NCBI GenBank assembly: GCA_963815355.1
Contig: CAWFGJ010000011.1
Span: 124,001-188,000, forward strand
Reading direction: 5' to 3'
Source of the DNA: JAPUEK01 sp963815355
Lineage (GTDB): Bacteria; Pseudomonadota; Alphaproteobacteria; Rhodobacterales; Rhodobacteraceae
Length of the DNA: 64,000 nucleotides
Part shown: piece by piece, positions 8,637-16,227 of the stretch
How positions within the stretch are numbered: the stretch's first letter is position 1
Layout of the letters: every line of letters begins with the position of its first letter
The notes under the pieces: generated by a model
Seen by the model: the letters and a program-made list of their open reading frames with translations, nothing else
The model's database searches: none
Told to the model about the DNA's origin: nothing
Position numbers and translations under genes: made by a program

Positions 8637-9859
8637 AACTGTTGATCGAGCGGCTTGGCCATCTGGGCGACGGTATCGGCCAAGGGCCGGACGGGGCGAT
8701 CTTTGCCTCTGGCTTTCTGCCGGGCGAAGAGATCGAGGGCGATTTGGTGGGCGATCAGCTCCAGAATGCCCGCATCCTTACCCCCTCTGCCGACCGGGTC
8801 CGCCCGCCTTGTGTCCATGCCCGCACCTGTGGCGGTTGCCTGTTGCAACATGCCTCCGACAGCTTTGTTGCGAACTGGAAGCAGGACATCGTGGTGGCCG
8901 CACTGGCCGGGCAGGGCCTGAGCGCGCCCTTCTGCCCGCTGGTCACCTCTCCGCCCCAATCGCGCCGCCGGGCGACGCTGACCGGGCGCAAGACCAAGGG
9001 CGGCGCGCTGTTGGGCTTTCACGCCCGCGCGTCGGATCAAATGGTGGCCGTGCCGCAGTGCCAACTGCTCCACCCCGACCTGATCGCCACCTTTCCCGCG
9101 CTTGAGGCGCTGGTAAAGGCAGGCGGCAGTCGCAGCGCCGAAGTGCAGTTGACCGTCACGCGCAGCCTTGCCGGGCCGGATGTGGCCGTCAAGGGCGGCA
9201 AAGAGCTGGACAGCGCCCTGCGCCTTGATCTGGCCCGTCTGGCCGAAACCCACGGGATTGCGCGCCTGACCTGGGACGGTGAGATGATCGCCCTGCGCAC
9301 CCAGCCCATGCAACGCTTTGGGCGCGCATTGGTGGCCCCGCCGCCCGGTGCCTTCCTTCAGGCCACGGCCGAGGGCGAGCAGGCCCTGCTGCGCGCCGTT
9401 GCCCTTGCCATCGGCCCGGTGCGCCGGATGGCCGACCTTTTCGCAGGCTGTGGCACCTTTGCTCTGCCCTTGGCCGAACGCTCTGAGGTGCACGCCGTTG
9501 AGGGACTGGCCGCGATGACCGCCGCACTGGATAAGGCCGCCCGCCAGATCGAGGGGCTCAAGCGCGTCACGGTAGAGACCCGCGACCTGTTCCGCCGCCC
9601 GCTGGAACCCGATGAGCTGAAACGCTTTGACGCGGTGGTCATCGACCCGCCCCGCGCCGGGGCCGAAGCGCAGACACAACGGCTTGTCGAAGCCGCCGTT
9701 CCGATCATTGCTTCGGTGTCTTGCAACCCGACGACCTTTGCCCGCGATGCGCGGATTCTCGTCAAAGGGGGCTATACGCTGGACTGGGTGCAGGTCGTCG
9801 ATCAGTTCCGCTGGTCTGCCCATGTCGAACTTGTTGCGCGGTTTTCGCGCCCCACCTGA
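8633..9859 (+). CDS. Class I SAM-dependent RNA m5U methyltransferase (TrmA/RlmD-like)
   Basis: A 408-residue protein of the RumA/TrmA uridine-C5 methyltransferase family. An N-terminal cysteine cluster (CVHARTCGGCLLQH) probably binds a 4Fe-4S cluster as in RlmD. The catalytic domain has the SAM loop LFAGCGTFALP, the motif DPPRAGA and the catalytic cysteine in SCNP. The expected product is 5-methyluridine in rRNA or tRNA; which site is not readable from motifs. It begins with GTG inside the stop of the ABC gene, consistent with translational coupling. The N-terminal TRAM region looks shortened. Confidence 0.85.
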   Translation: MKLLIERLGHLGDGIGQGPDGAIFASGFLPGEEIEGDLVGDQLQNARILTPSADRVRPPCVHARTCGGCLLQHASDSFVANWKQDIVVAALAGQGLSAPFCPLVTSPPQSRRRATLTGRKTKGGALLGFHARASDQMVAVPQCQLLHPDLIATFPALEALVKAGGSRSAEVQLTVTRSLAGPDVAVKGGKELDSALRLDLARLAETHGIARLTWDGEMIALRTQPMQRFGRALVAPPPGAFLQATAEGEQALLRAVALAIGPVRRMADLFAGCGTFALPLAERSEVHAVEGLAAMTAALDKAARQIEGLKRVTVETRDLFRRPLEPDELKRFDAVVIDPPRAGAEAQTQRLVEAAVPIIASVSCNPTTFARDARILVKGGYTLDWVQVVDQFRWSAHVELVARFSRPT

Positions 9860-9949
9860 CCAAAGTGTGATCCGTCGCTGCGCACAGCCTATGGCCTGAG
9901 GCCGCGAATTCGATTATGGGGAAAAGAAAACCACGAGGCAGTTGCAGTC

Positions 9950-10444
9950 ATGTCCTTTCTGAGGGTCTTGTTCCTTATCGCGCTTTCCTTTGGCCTTGCC
10001 GCTTGCGGCGGGTCCAAATTCAAGACCTATAACGGTCCCGAGGTCACCCAGATCCAAGTCCACAAGGGTGACCGGAAGCTGTATCTTTTCCACCATGACA
10101 AGGTGCTAAAGACCTATGACATCGCCCTTGGCGGCAACCCGATCGGGCACAAGCAGTTCGAAGGCGATGGCAAAACGCCCGAAGGCATTTACTACATCTC
10201 CAACCGCAATCCGAATTCCACCTATCACCTGTCGCTGCGGGTCAGCTATCCCAACGACGCCGACCGCGCCTATGCCACCTCGCAAGGCAAAGCACCGGGC
10301 GGGGATATCTTTATCCACGGCGGACCGCCTTACAAAACCAGCAAGAACGACTGGACAGCAGGGTGCATCGCGGTGTCCGATAAACAGATCGAACAAATCT
10401 ATTCGATGATCAAACCCGGCACGCCGATCATCATTCTGCCCTAG
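9950..10444 (+). CDS. L,D-transpeptidase family lipoprotein (YkuD domain)
   Basis: A 164-residue protein with a lipoprotein signal (lipobox LAAC, Cys near residue 19) and a YkuD fold. The active-site pair is visible: His123 in IHGGP and catalytic Cys139 in TAGC. L,D-transpeptidases make 3-3 peptidoglycan crosslinks or attach proteins to the wall; this short form, without a peptidoglycan-binding domain, could equally be an amidase or murein-trimming variant (DpaA/YafK-like). It is followed by a strong bidirectional terminator and faces a CAP-domain lipoprotein. Confidence 0.86.
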   Translation: MSFLRVLFLIALSFGLAACGGSKFKTYNGPEVTQIQVHKGDRKLYLFHHDKVLKTYDIALGGNPIGHKQFEGDGKTPEGIYYISNRNPNSTYHLSLRVSYPNDADRAYATSQGKAPGGDIFIHGGPPYKTSKNDWTAGCIAVSDKQIEQIYSMIKPGTPIIILP

Positions 10445-10471
10445 GTCTGCACGCCAGACCTCCGCCAAAAG

Positions 10472-10497
10472 AAAAGGGGCCGCGTGGCCCCTTTTTT
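10472..10497. terminator. Bidirectional rho-independent terminator
   Basis: A GGGGCC/GGCCCC stem with a GCGT loop, A-rich on the left and six T on the right. It can serve both the L,D-transpeptidase gene on the plus strand and the convergent CAP-domain gene on the minus strand. Confidence 0.85.
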
Positions 10498-10516
10498 GTT
10501 GCGTTATACCAAGACG

Positions 10517-11035
10517 TTAGCCGCCTGTCAGCAAGGTCCACCAGATCTTGCCACCCGGCTCTTGGAACCACGAAAAGCCCATCTCGCGCGCCATCGGGTC
10601 CAACAGCACATCGCGGGTATCGGGTTGCGCCATCCAGACCGACAGCGTCTCCATCTCGGTCTCATAGGTTTCCGAAATCAGCTCGCCCATCAGCCGACCC
10701 GAATAACCAACCCGCTGAACCCGCACGAGCGGAGAGGAACCGTCAGAGCCGAAATGCCAAGGCCGATTCTGCACCGACATATCGCGCGAATGCGTCAGAC
10801 AGGCCGCGTTCAACTCGGCACTAAAGCTCAACTGTTGCGCGCCCTTGGCTTGCCGCAGCGTGTTCACCGCATCCAGCAGACGGAAAGAGATTTTCTCGAC
10901 GTCGTTCTTGCCGATCTTGTAAACCTTGGGCAATGGCCGACCGTCGGCACCAACCTGCGGTGCTTGGCTGGTCATGGCACATCCCGCCACCAGCGCGGCC
11001 GCGCCGCTCATCACTAGAACTGTCCGTCTGTTCAT
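10517..11035 (-). CDS. CAP (SCP/PR1)-domain lipoprotein
   Basis: A 172-residue protein. It starts MNRRTVL with an export signal and a lipobox ending LVAGC (Cys20), so it is predicted to be membrane-anchored in the periplasm. The rest matches the CAP superfamily found in bacterial YkwD-like proteins: LNAACLTHSRDM in helix 1 and MGELIS in place of the usual GENI. The biochemical role of bacterial CAP proteins is unsettled. The ATG at 11035 is used because it places the basic residues immediately before the hydrophobic core; an in-frame TTG exists 15 bases upstream. It lies between two YkuD proteins. Confidence 0.78.
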   Translation of the reverse strand: MNRRTVLVMSGAAALVAGCAMTSQAPQVGADGRPLPKVYKIGKNDVEKISFRLLDAVNTLRQAKGAQQLSFSAELNAACLTHSRDMSVQNRPWHFGSDGSSPLVRVQRVGYSGRLMGELISETYETEMETLSVWMAQPDTRDVLLDPMAREMGFSWFQEPGGKIWWTLLTGG

Positions 11036-11268
11036 CGCTTCCACACCCAAAGGGCCTCTACGGCCACAACCATCCGCCCGTCTTTATCCAATGACGGACC
11101 AAGGATCAAACCCAACTCCGCGTGAACGTCACAATCCGCGTCTTCCCGCCAGTTGACAGGGGTTTGATTTGCGGCACCCCGCAGAACAGCGTAGAACACC
11201 GCGAAATTGACCAAGTTGGGAAATGGGCACCGAACGTCGCGGCCAGCCATCCCGAGCAGGAGAGCGTC

Positions 11269-11871
11269 ATGACCGAGCAGAACAACAATCCCCTGAACCG
11301 TCGCCGGCTTTTTGTAAGCGGCGCGGCAAGCCTTCTTAGCGCCGCGGCCCTTCCGGCCTTTGCCCAACAGGCAGGCTCGACCGAGGTCGAGGCACCGTCC
11401 ACCAACCGGAACAACGTCTCCAGCTTTCGGATGCTGAACTGGCAGGATTACTTTGAAAACACCACCAAGGGCGCGATTCTGGTCGATATCACCTCACGCG
11501 CTCTGCATTTCTGGTCAGAAGATCAGTCGATCTACCGCTTGTTCCCCACCTCTGTGCCGCTGTCGGATGAACTGACCCGCAAGGGCCGGACCGAGGTGGT
11601 GCAAAAGGTGGTCAACCCGCAATGGCGCCCGACGCCGTCGATGCGCGAACGCAACCCCGAATGGCCCGAAGTGGTTGAGGGCGGCGCACCGGATAACCCG
11701 CTTGGGGTCCGCGCGCTGTATCTGTCCTGGACCTACTACCGCATCCACGGCACCCACGACACCCGCAAGATCGGACGCCGCTCGTCGAATGGCTGCGTCG
11801 GCCTGTATAATGAGCACATTTTGGAGCTGTTCGAATACGCACAAATTGGCACGCAGGTGTTGCTTATTTGA
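11269..11871 (+). CDS. Tat-exported L,D-transpeptidase (YkuD domain)
   Basis: A 200-residue protein. The N-terminus NRRRLFVSGAASLLS fits a twin-arginine signal, with likely cleavage after AFA near residue 36. The YkuD domain has His160 in YRIHGTHD and catalytic Cys176 in SSNGCVGLYN, the standard ErfK/YbiS/YcfS/YnhG motif. Predicted role: periplasmic peptidoglycan 3-3 crosslinking or protein-to-wall attachment. AGGAG is placed 5-6 bases before the ATG at 11269; a longer frame from 11122 has no such site and would bury the signal peptide. Confidence 0.88.
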   Translation: MTEQNNNPLNRRRLFVSGAASLLSAAALPAFAQQAGSTEVEAPSTNRNNVSSFRMLNWQDYFENTTKGAILVDITSRALHFWSEDQSIYRLFPTSVPLSDELTRKGRTEVVQKVVNPQWRPTPSMRERNPEWPEVVEGGAPDNPLGVRALYLSWTYYRIHGTHDTRKIGRRSSNGCVGLYNEHILELFEYAQIGTQVLLI

Positions 11872-12016
11872 CTAGTTTGGGGCAGCGCTTGGCCCTTACC
11901 CGCCTGCCTTGTTGCGAAGACAGGGGCAGGTTGGGTAAAGAGGGAACAAGAGGACTGAACTTGGGTGCTTGCCGAACCTCTGCAAACCTTCGGCATGCTT
12001 ATTTCTGGAGGCTACC

Positions 12017-12217
12017 ATGAAAAAATTCCTTCTCGCTACCGCACTGATCCTCGGCTCCTCGACCGCATTCGCTGGCGGCATGGCTGAGCCGGTTATGGAA
12101 CCGGAAGTCGTTGCAGCACAGACCTCGTCGTCGGCTGGCGGCATCATTGTTCCGCTGCTGCTCCTGCTCGTTGTGGCTGCTGCGATCGCTGGCTCCAGCA
12201 ACAGCAACCCGGGCTGA
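12017..12217 (+). CDS. Small exported one-helix peptide, array member 1 of 6
   Basis: A 66-residue protein with GGAGG correctly spaced before the ATG. The N-terminus is a Sec signal ending STAFA (residue 19). The mature 47 residues read GGMAEPVMEPEVV, a short Ser/Gln segment, then one hydrophobic helix (IIVPLLLLLVVAAAIAG) and a polar tail SSNSNPG. The mature part has three Glu and no Lys or Arg. Expected topology is acidic N-terminus in the periplasm with a single membrane helix. It is the first of six paralogs; function unknown. Its core DNA is nearest to member 4 (62 identical bases). It looks like an uncharacterised Rhodobacterales family, recalled rather than checked. Confidence 0.85.
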   Translation: MKKFLLATALILGSSTAFAGGMAEPVMEPEVVAAQTSSSAGGIIVPLLLLLVVAAAIAGSSNSNPG

Positions 12218-12235
12218 ACTGTCCAAAACCTAAAG

Positions 12236-12270
12236 AAAGACGGCGCGCCTCTGGCCGCCGTCTTTTTCTT
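12236..12270 (+). terminator. Rho-independent terminator after array member 1
   Basis: A 10-bp stem (AAAGACGGCG with CGCCGTCTTT), a 10-base loop and a T-rich run. It separates member 1 from the transcription unit of member 2. Confidence 0.85.
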
Positions 12271-12472
12271 TGCCCGATTGTCCGTCCCAGCTCTTAGCCA
12301 AGTCCTCGGCCCAGCCCTCCGCGCATTGCGCCCGTTCTGCTGCAAAACAGCCGATTTTGGCCTGAAAACCCCCTGCCCCGAAGTTGCGCCTTGTTCCGCT
12401 GACATGACTGTGTTGCGGTTATCCGATGTTCGCCTGATCTGCGGCGGACGGATCAACACAAAGGAACATCAT

Positions 12473-12673
12473 TTGAAATCGCTTATCCTCGCTGCTGGCC
12501 TTGCGCTTGCCTCCACCACCGCCTTCGCTGGCGGCATGGCAGAGCCGGTCATGGAACCCGAAGTCGTCGCTGCCAAGACCTCGTCCTCGGCAGGTGGCAT
12601 CATTGTTCCGCTGCTTTTGCTGCTGGTTGTGGCCGCCGCCATCGCGGGCAGCAACAACTCCCCGGCTCCCTGA
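12473..12673 (+). CDS. Small exported one-helix peptide, array member 2 of 6 (TTG start)
   Basis: A 66-residue paralog. The start is a TTG with AAGGAA 6 bases upstream; it aligns exactly with the ATG of the other five members (M-K-S versus M-K-K), and the upstream in-frame sequence has no similarity to the family. Signal peptide ends TTAFA. The mature core is the same as member 1 except Lys for Gln before TSSS, and the tail is SNNSPAP. Since all other members use ATG, the weaker start may lower its expression; that is inference. Confidence 0.82.
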   Translation: MKSLILAAGLALASTTAFAGGMAEPVMEPEVVAAKTSSSAGGIIVPLLLLLVVAAAIAGSNNSPAP

Positions 12674-12704
12674 TCTTCGGCACGTCTGAACAGGGCAAAA
12701 AACA

Positions 12705-12731
12705 GGGGCGGCCATCGTTTGGCCGCCCTTT
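12705..12731 (+). terminator. Terminator hairpin after array member 2
   Basis: A 9-bp GC stem (GGGCGGCCA with TGGCCGCCC) with a short loop and a brief T run. Probable intrinsic terminator. Confidence 0.65.
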
Positions 12732-12907
12732 CGATTCGCCGCCATTGCGGCCGATTTTGTTGGAATAATGCAACGGCTTTTGAAAACCCGGGTGATTTCG
12801 GCCTAATTCTTTGTGTAAACAGCCTTACCATGGTCCTCTTACGGCTTATCGCCGTCGCAGACGCCCCGTGCCTTCGCACGCCGCGCCAGATGTTAAAGGA
12901 CCCAAGC

Positions 12908-13108
12908 ATGAAAACCTTCGCCCTCGCCGCCGCCCTGACCCTTGCCACCACCACCGCCTTCGCCGGCGGCATGGCAGAGCCGGTCATGGAGCCCGAAGTT
13001 GTTGCCGCGCAAACCTCGTCCTCGGCGGGCGGTATCATTGTTCCGTTGTTGCTGCTGTTGGTTGTCGCGGCCGCTATCGCTGGCAGCGGCGGCAACACCG
13101 TCGACTAA
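12908..13108 (+). CDS. Small exported one-helix peptide, array member 3 of 6
   Basis: A 66-residue paralog starting MKTFALAAALTLATTTAFA, with an AAAGGA site upstream. The mature core matches member 1 residue for residue through the membrane helix; the tail is SGGNTVD. The 234-base spacer in front shares no long similarity with its neighbours but carries a short element (GATTTCGGCCTAA at 12794) resembling one 120 bases before member 2. No clear terminator follows, so read-through toward member 4 is possible. Confidence 0.85.
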   Translation: MKTFALAAALTLATTTAFAGGMAEPVMEPEVVAAQTSSSAGGIIVPLLLLLVVAAAIAGSGGNTVD

Positions 13109-13342
13109 TTTCGGCCTGAACCCCTAAAAGCGGCCTCGGCCCGCATGGTGGATTGCGACCTTGCCGGTAGCAACGCGCAAACTGTTGTAAGAAAGGCGCA
13201 ACGCTCGGGTGAATTGATACGGACCCATCGCATTCAGCCTTGCATAAAACGGCCCGCCGTGGTGGGTGCACGTCACCGATTGCCAACCCGTGCGCCCCTG
13301 GATCAGACGTGTTCAGCGCATAAATAACCTCTGGAGAAGACC

Positions 13343-13540
13343 ATGAAGAAACTCGTTCTCGCTGCCGTTCTGGCCGTTGCTTCCACCTCCGCTTTCGCTG
13401 GCGGCATGGCTGAGCCGGTAATGGAGCCGGAAGTTGTTGCAGCACAGACCTCGTCGTCGGCTGGCGGCATCATTGTTCCGCTGCTGCTCCTGCTCGTAGT
13501 GGCAGCTGCTGTTGCTGGTTCCAGCAACTCCAGCAACTAA
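13343..13540 (+). CDS. Small exported one-helix peptide, array member 4 of 6
   Basis: A 65-residue paralog starting MKKLVLAAVLAVASTSAFA, with CTGGAGA upstream. The mature core is GGMAEPVMEPEVVAAQ plus the shared Ser-rich and helix segment, with Val for Ile in the helix and tail SSNSSN. Its coding core is identical in DNA to member 1 over 62 bases (13436-13497 versus 12110-12171), closer than to its direct neighbours. A strong terminator follows at 13579. Confidence 0.85.
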   Translation: MKKLVLAAVLAVASTSAFAGGMAEPVMEPEVVAAQTSSSAGGIIVPLLLLLVVAAAVAGSSNSSN

Positions 13541-13578
13541 TCCCATCTGATGGGGTCCACGCCCAGGCGTGGATAGGG

Positions 13579-13606
13579 AAAGGCCTGCACATCGTGCAGG
13601 CCTTTT
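13579..13606 (+). terminator. Rho-independent terminator after array member 4
   Basis: A perfect 12-bp stem (AAAGGCCTGCAC with GTGCAGGCCTTT) with a 3-base loop and a T run. The strongest terminator in the array. Confidence 0.88.
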
Positions 13607-13776
13607 GCGTTTGGCACCCCCGATTGTTGTGGATTTGCCGCATTTTCGGCCCAGATTGCCGCCAAATGCGAGAATATTTGATTTGCCAGGCCCGCTTGGG
13701 CAGTCTTCAAACAAGCGCCCGGCACTCGCCGTGGCGCATTATGAGACCTGTCTGCACAATCGCCTTGGAGCCTTGA

Positions 13777-13971
13777 ATGAAAAAGTTTGTCCTCGCCGCC
13801 GCCCTGACCCTTGCTACCAGCACCGCTTTTGCCGGCGGCATGGCAGAGCCGGTCATGGAACCCGAAGTCGTCGCCGAAAAGACCTCCTCTTCGGCGGGAG
13901 GCATTATCGTTCCGCTCTTGCTGCTCTTGGTCGTTGCTGCTGCCGTCGCTGGCAACAGCAGCGGCAAGTAA
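13777..13971 (+). CDS. Small exported one-helix peptide, array member 5 of 6
   Basis: A 64-residue paralog starting MKKFVLAAALTLATSTAFA, with TTGGAG 7 bases before the ATG. The mature core differs in having AEK where others have AAQ or AAK, and the tail is NSSGK, giving the only lysine at the very C-terminus in the family. It shares 41 identical bases with member 2 in the core. Only 32 bases separate it from member 6, with no terminator between, so these two are probably co-transcribed. Confidence 0.85.
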   Translation: MKKFVLAAALTLATSTAFAGGMAEPVMEPEVVAEKTSSSAGGIIVPLLLLLVVAAAVAGNSSGK

Positions 13972-14003
13972 CCCCTAAACCTGCGTAAACCTGGAGATTT
14001 CCT

Positions 14004-14207
14004 ATGAAAAAGCTGATCCTCGCCTCGGTCCTCGCCCTGTCCACCACCACCGCTTTTGCGGGCGGCATGGCAGAGCCGGTTATGGAACCCGAAGTTGTTG
14101 CCGCAAAGACCTCGTCTTCGGCTGGCGGCATCATCGTTCCGCTGCTGCTGCTTTTGGTCGTCGCTGCTGCAATCGCGGGCAGCAATGGCGGCGAAACGCC
14201 GGTTTGA
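14004..14207 (+). CDS. Small exported one-helix peptide, array member 6 of 6
   Basis: A 67-residue paralog starting MKKLILASVLALSTTTAFA, with CTGGAG upstream. The mature core has AAK before TSSS, the same Leu-rich helix, and the longest tail, SNGGETPV. Unlike the others it lacks a long upstream spacer and probably depends on the promoter of member 5. Convergent hemH ends 76 bases downstream. Confidence 0.85.
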   Translation: MKKLILASVLALSTTTAFAGGMAEPVMEPEVVAAKTSSSAGGIIVPLLLLLVVAAAIAGSNGGETPV

Positions 14208-14247
14208 TCGGCTAACGCCTATCTGACGCGCATGATGTGACAGGCTA

Positions 14248-14268
14248 ACCGGGCCGCAATGGCCCGGT
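14248..14268. terminator. GC hairpin between array member 6 and hemH (possible terminator)
   Basis: ACCGGGCC and GGCCCGGT form an 8-bp stem around a 5-base loop in the convergent gap. There is no T run on either side, so termination is uncertain. Confidence 0.4.
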
Positions 14269-14283
14269 CATCTGGTGCTAAAC

Positions 14284-15342
14284 CTAGACCCAGCCTGTCA
14301 GATTCGCCTGAATAACCTCGACCAGCGCTGCAATATGCGCTGCGTCGTCGTTAAGGCAGGGGATATAGGTAAAACTCTCGCCGCCCGCGTGCAGAAATGC
14401 TTCGCGGATTTCTCCGTTGATTTCTTCCAGCGTTTCAATGCAATCGGCCGAAAACGCCGGGGCCATCACCGCGATGCGCTTTTTGCCCTGCTTGGCCAGT
14501 TCGGCCACGTGTTTCACGGTATAGGGCTTCAGCCATTCTTCCCGGCCAAAGACCGACTGAAAGGTCGTGTCGATCGACCCCTTTTCCCAGCCCAGCCGTT
14601 CCCGCAACAGCCGCGAGGTTTTGGCGCAATGGCAGTGGTAGGGGTCACCCTCCATCAAATAGCGGATCGGCATGCCGTGATAGCTGGCGACCAGCACATC
14701 TGGGCGGTGATCCAGCCCGGCATAGGCGCGCTCGACCGATTGGGCCAGCGCGTCGATATAGGCGGGGTCATCAAAATACTCTGGCACGATGCGCGCGGCG
14801 GGCTGACGCTTTTCCTTCATCAGCGCCGCAAAGAAAGAATCATTCGCCGTGGCCGAGGTCGCCCCCGCGTAATGCGGATAAAGCGGGAAAAACAGGATCT
14901 TCTCGCATCCCGCCGCCACCATCGCCTGCACCTTGGACGCGGTAGACGGATTGCCATAGCGCATGCAGAAATCGACCATCACCTTGTCGCCGTGCAGCCC
15001 CTGCATCGCCGCCGCAATCGCCGCGGTCTGATCCTTAGTGATCGTCAGCAACGGGCTTTCGTTCTTTTCATGGTTCCAGATCAGCTTGTAATTGGCACCG
15101 GAACTGAAGGGCCGCTTGGTCAGGATCACCAGTTGCAACAGCGGTTGCCAGATCCAGTCCGAGATATCGACCACCCGCTTGTCAGACAGGAATTCGTTCA
15201 GATAGCGGCGCATGGACCAATAGTCATAGCCGTCCGGCGTGCCAAGATTGGCCACAAGCACCCCCACCTTGGCCGCTTTGACCGGGGGGTGATCGGCTGG
15301 GGCATGGGCCAAACGGCCTGTTCCGGGCATGATATCGAGCAT
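14284..15342 (-). CDS. hemH: Ferrochelatase
   Basis: A 352-residue protein of the HemH family, which inserts Fe(II) into protoporphyrin IX as the last step of protoheme synthesis, usually at the inner membrane face. Visible family motifs are GVLVANLGTPD near the N-terminus, FFPLYPHYAGATSATA, the metal-site histidine in SYHGMPIRY, and the catalytic histidine/glutamate region MAPAFSADCIETLEEI. The ATG at 15342 is used; the frame stays open upstream but has no family similarity there. It follows a methyltransferase gene on the same strand by 55 bases. Confidence 0.94.
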   Translation of the reverse strand: MLDIMPGTGRLAHAPADHPPVKAAKVGVLVANLGTPDGYDYWSMRRYLNEFLSDKRVVDISDWIWQPLLQLVILTKRPFSSGANYKLIWNHEKNESPLLTITKDQTAAIAAAMQGLHGDKVMVDFCMRYGNPSTASKVQAMVAAGCEKILFFPLYPHYAGATSATANDSFFAALMKEKRQPAARIVPEYFDDPAYIDALAQSVERAYAGLDHRPDVLVASYHGMPIRYLMEGDPYHCHCAKTSRLLRERLGWEKGSIDTTFQSVFGREEWLKPYTVKHVAELAKQGKKRIAVMAPAFSADCIETLEEINGEIREAFLHAGGESFTYIPCLNDDAAHIAALVEVIQANLTGWV

Positions 15343-15397
15343 CTGGGGTCTCTTTCCTTGGCGCTTGGCGCAGCAGATAACGCGCGCAGCGCCGGGG

Positions 15398-16204
15398 TCA
15401 ACCTTCGCTGCGCGGCAAGGGCGTTTCTGCCGCATTCAACGCCTCGGCCAGACGCGCGGCGGCAGAGCCGGGGCGCAGCGGCTTTTGCTGGCTGTCATGC
15501 GCGGCCCATCCGGTCAGGCAGATGATCTCAAACGTCGCGGGGATACGCCCATCGGCCCCGGCGAATCGGCTTTGATAGATCTCGGCGGCGCGGGTAAGCA
15601 CGCTGCGCCGGGTCGGGCGGCGCAAGCGGGCGTGCAGCGCGTTGCCTTCACCCATCGCGCGCAGATCGCGCATCAGGTGGAAGGCGTCGCGGTAGCGCAC
15701 GGTCTGGGTAAAGCTGTCGGCCACCGGCAGCGCAAAGCCTGCCCGCTGCAACAGCCCGCCCAGATCGCGAATCTCGCCCATCGGCAGCACGCGCGGCGAC
15801 AGACCGCCCGTCACCTCGGCCTCGGCCTCAGCCAGACTGGCGCGCAATTCGTGCAAGGTCTGCCCGCCGAACATCAGCCCCAGAAACAACCCGTCCGGCC
15901 GCAGCGCCCTGCGGCATTGCACCAACTGCCCAACCGGATCATTGGCCCAATGCAGCGCCAGAGCGTGGATCACCAGATCCTGCGCGCCCGGTTCCAGCGC
16001 CAGAACCTCGGCATCCTCGACCACCCGATATTCCGGCCACAACGCAGGAAAACCGCTGACCACGACCGGGGCTGTAAAGGTTCTGTTAACCTCACTCAGC
16101 CGATCCTGCACCTCGGCCACGACGAGGTCATGCAGAAAGAACGCCGTGGCGCGGTGGCGATGGGCGACAAGGGCGGTGCGGTCGGTCAAAAGCGGTGCGG
16201 ACAT
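15398..16204 (-). CDS. SAM-dependent methyltransferase, BioC/NDUFAF5-like
   Basis: A 268-residue protein starting MSAPLLTDR at an ATG 23 bases from the divergent comF-like gene. It begins with a helical RHRATAFFLHDLVV segment and then a class I methyltransferase fold with a poorly conserved SAM loop (VVVSGFPALWPEY). The middle has WANDPVGQLVQCRRALRPDGLFLGLMFG, strongly reminiscent of the BioC/NDUFAF5 group. In that group NDUFAF5 hydroxylates an arginine in complex I, so the true reaction is uncertain. It is upstream of hemH on the same strand. Confidence 0.75.
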   Translation of the reverse strand: MSAPLLTDRTALVAHRHRATAFFLHDLVVAEVQDRLSEVNRTFTAPVVVSGFPALWPEYRVVEDAEVLALEPGAQDLVIHALALHWANDPVGQLVQCRRALRPDGLFLGLMFGGQTLHELRASLAEAEAEVTGGLSPRVLPMGEIRDLGGLLQRAGFALPVADSFTQTVRYRDAFHLMRDLRAMGEGNALHARLRRPTRRSVLTRAAEIYQSRFAGADGRIPATFEIICLTGWAAHDSQQKPLRPGSAAARLAEALNAAETPLPRSEG

Positions 16205-16227
16205 GCGCGGGACCATAGGGGGACGGA

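Larger units (their letters stand above)
12017..14207 (+). repeat. Tandem array of six paralogous small-peptide genes
   Basis: Gene starts fall at 12017, 12473, 12908, 13343, 13777 and 14004, giving periods of 456, 435, 435, 434 and 227 bases. The coding cores are near-identical while the spacers of about 235 bases have largely diverged. The last unit looks like one whose spacer was lost. Most units carry their own ribosome site, and three carry their own terminator, so this is an array of mostly separate transcription units. Confidence 0.9.

Noticed and set aside
12017..14207. Array of small peptides as a filamentous phage coat (pVIII-like) locus
   Set aside because: Length, signal and one helix are similar, but the C-terminal basic tail of coat proteins is missing, and no replication or assembly genes of an inovirus are present.
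12017..14207. CRISPR or other short-repeat array
   Set aside because: The repeated units are protein-coding, 435 bases apart, with ribosome sites; there are no short direct repeats with unique spacers.
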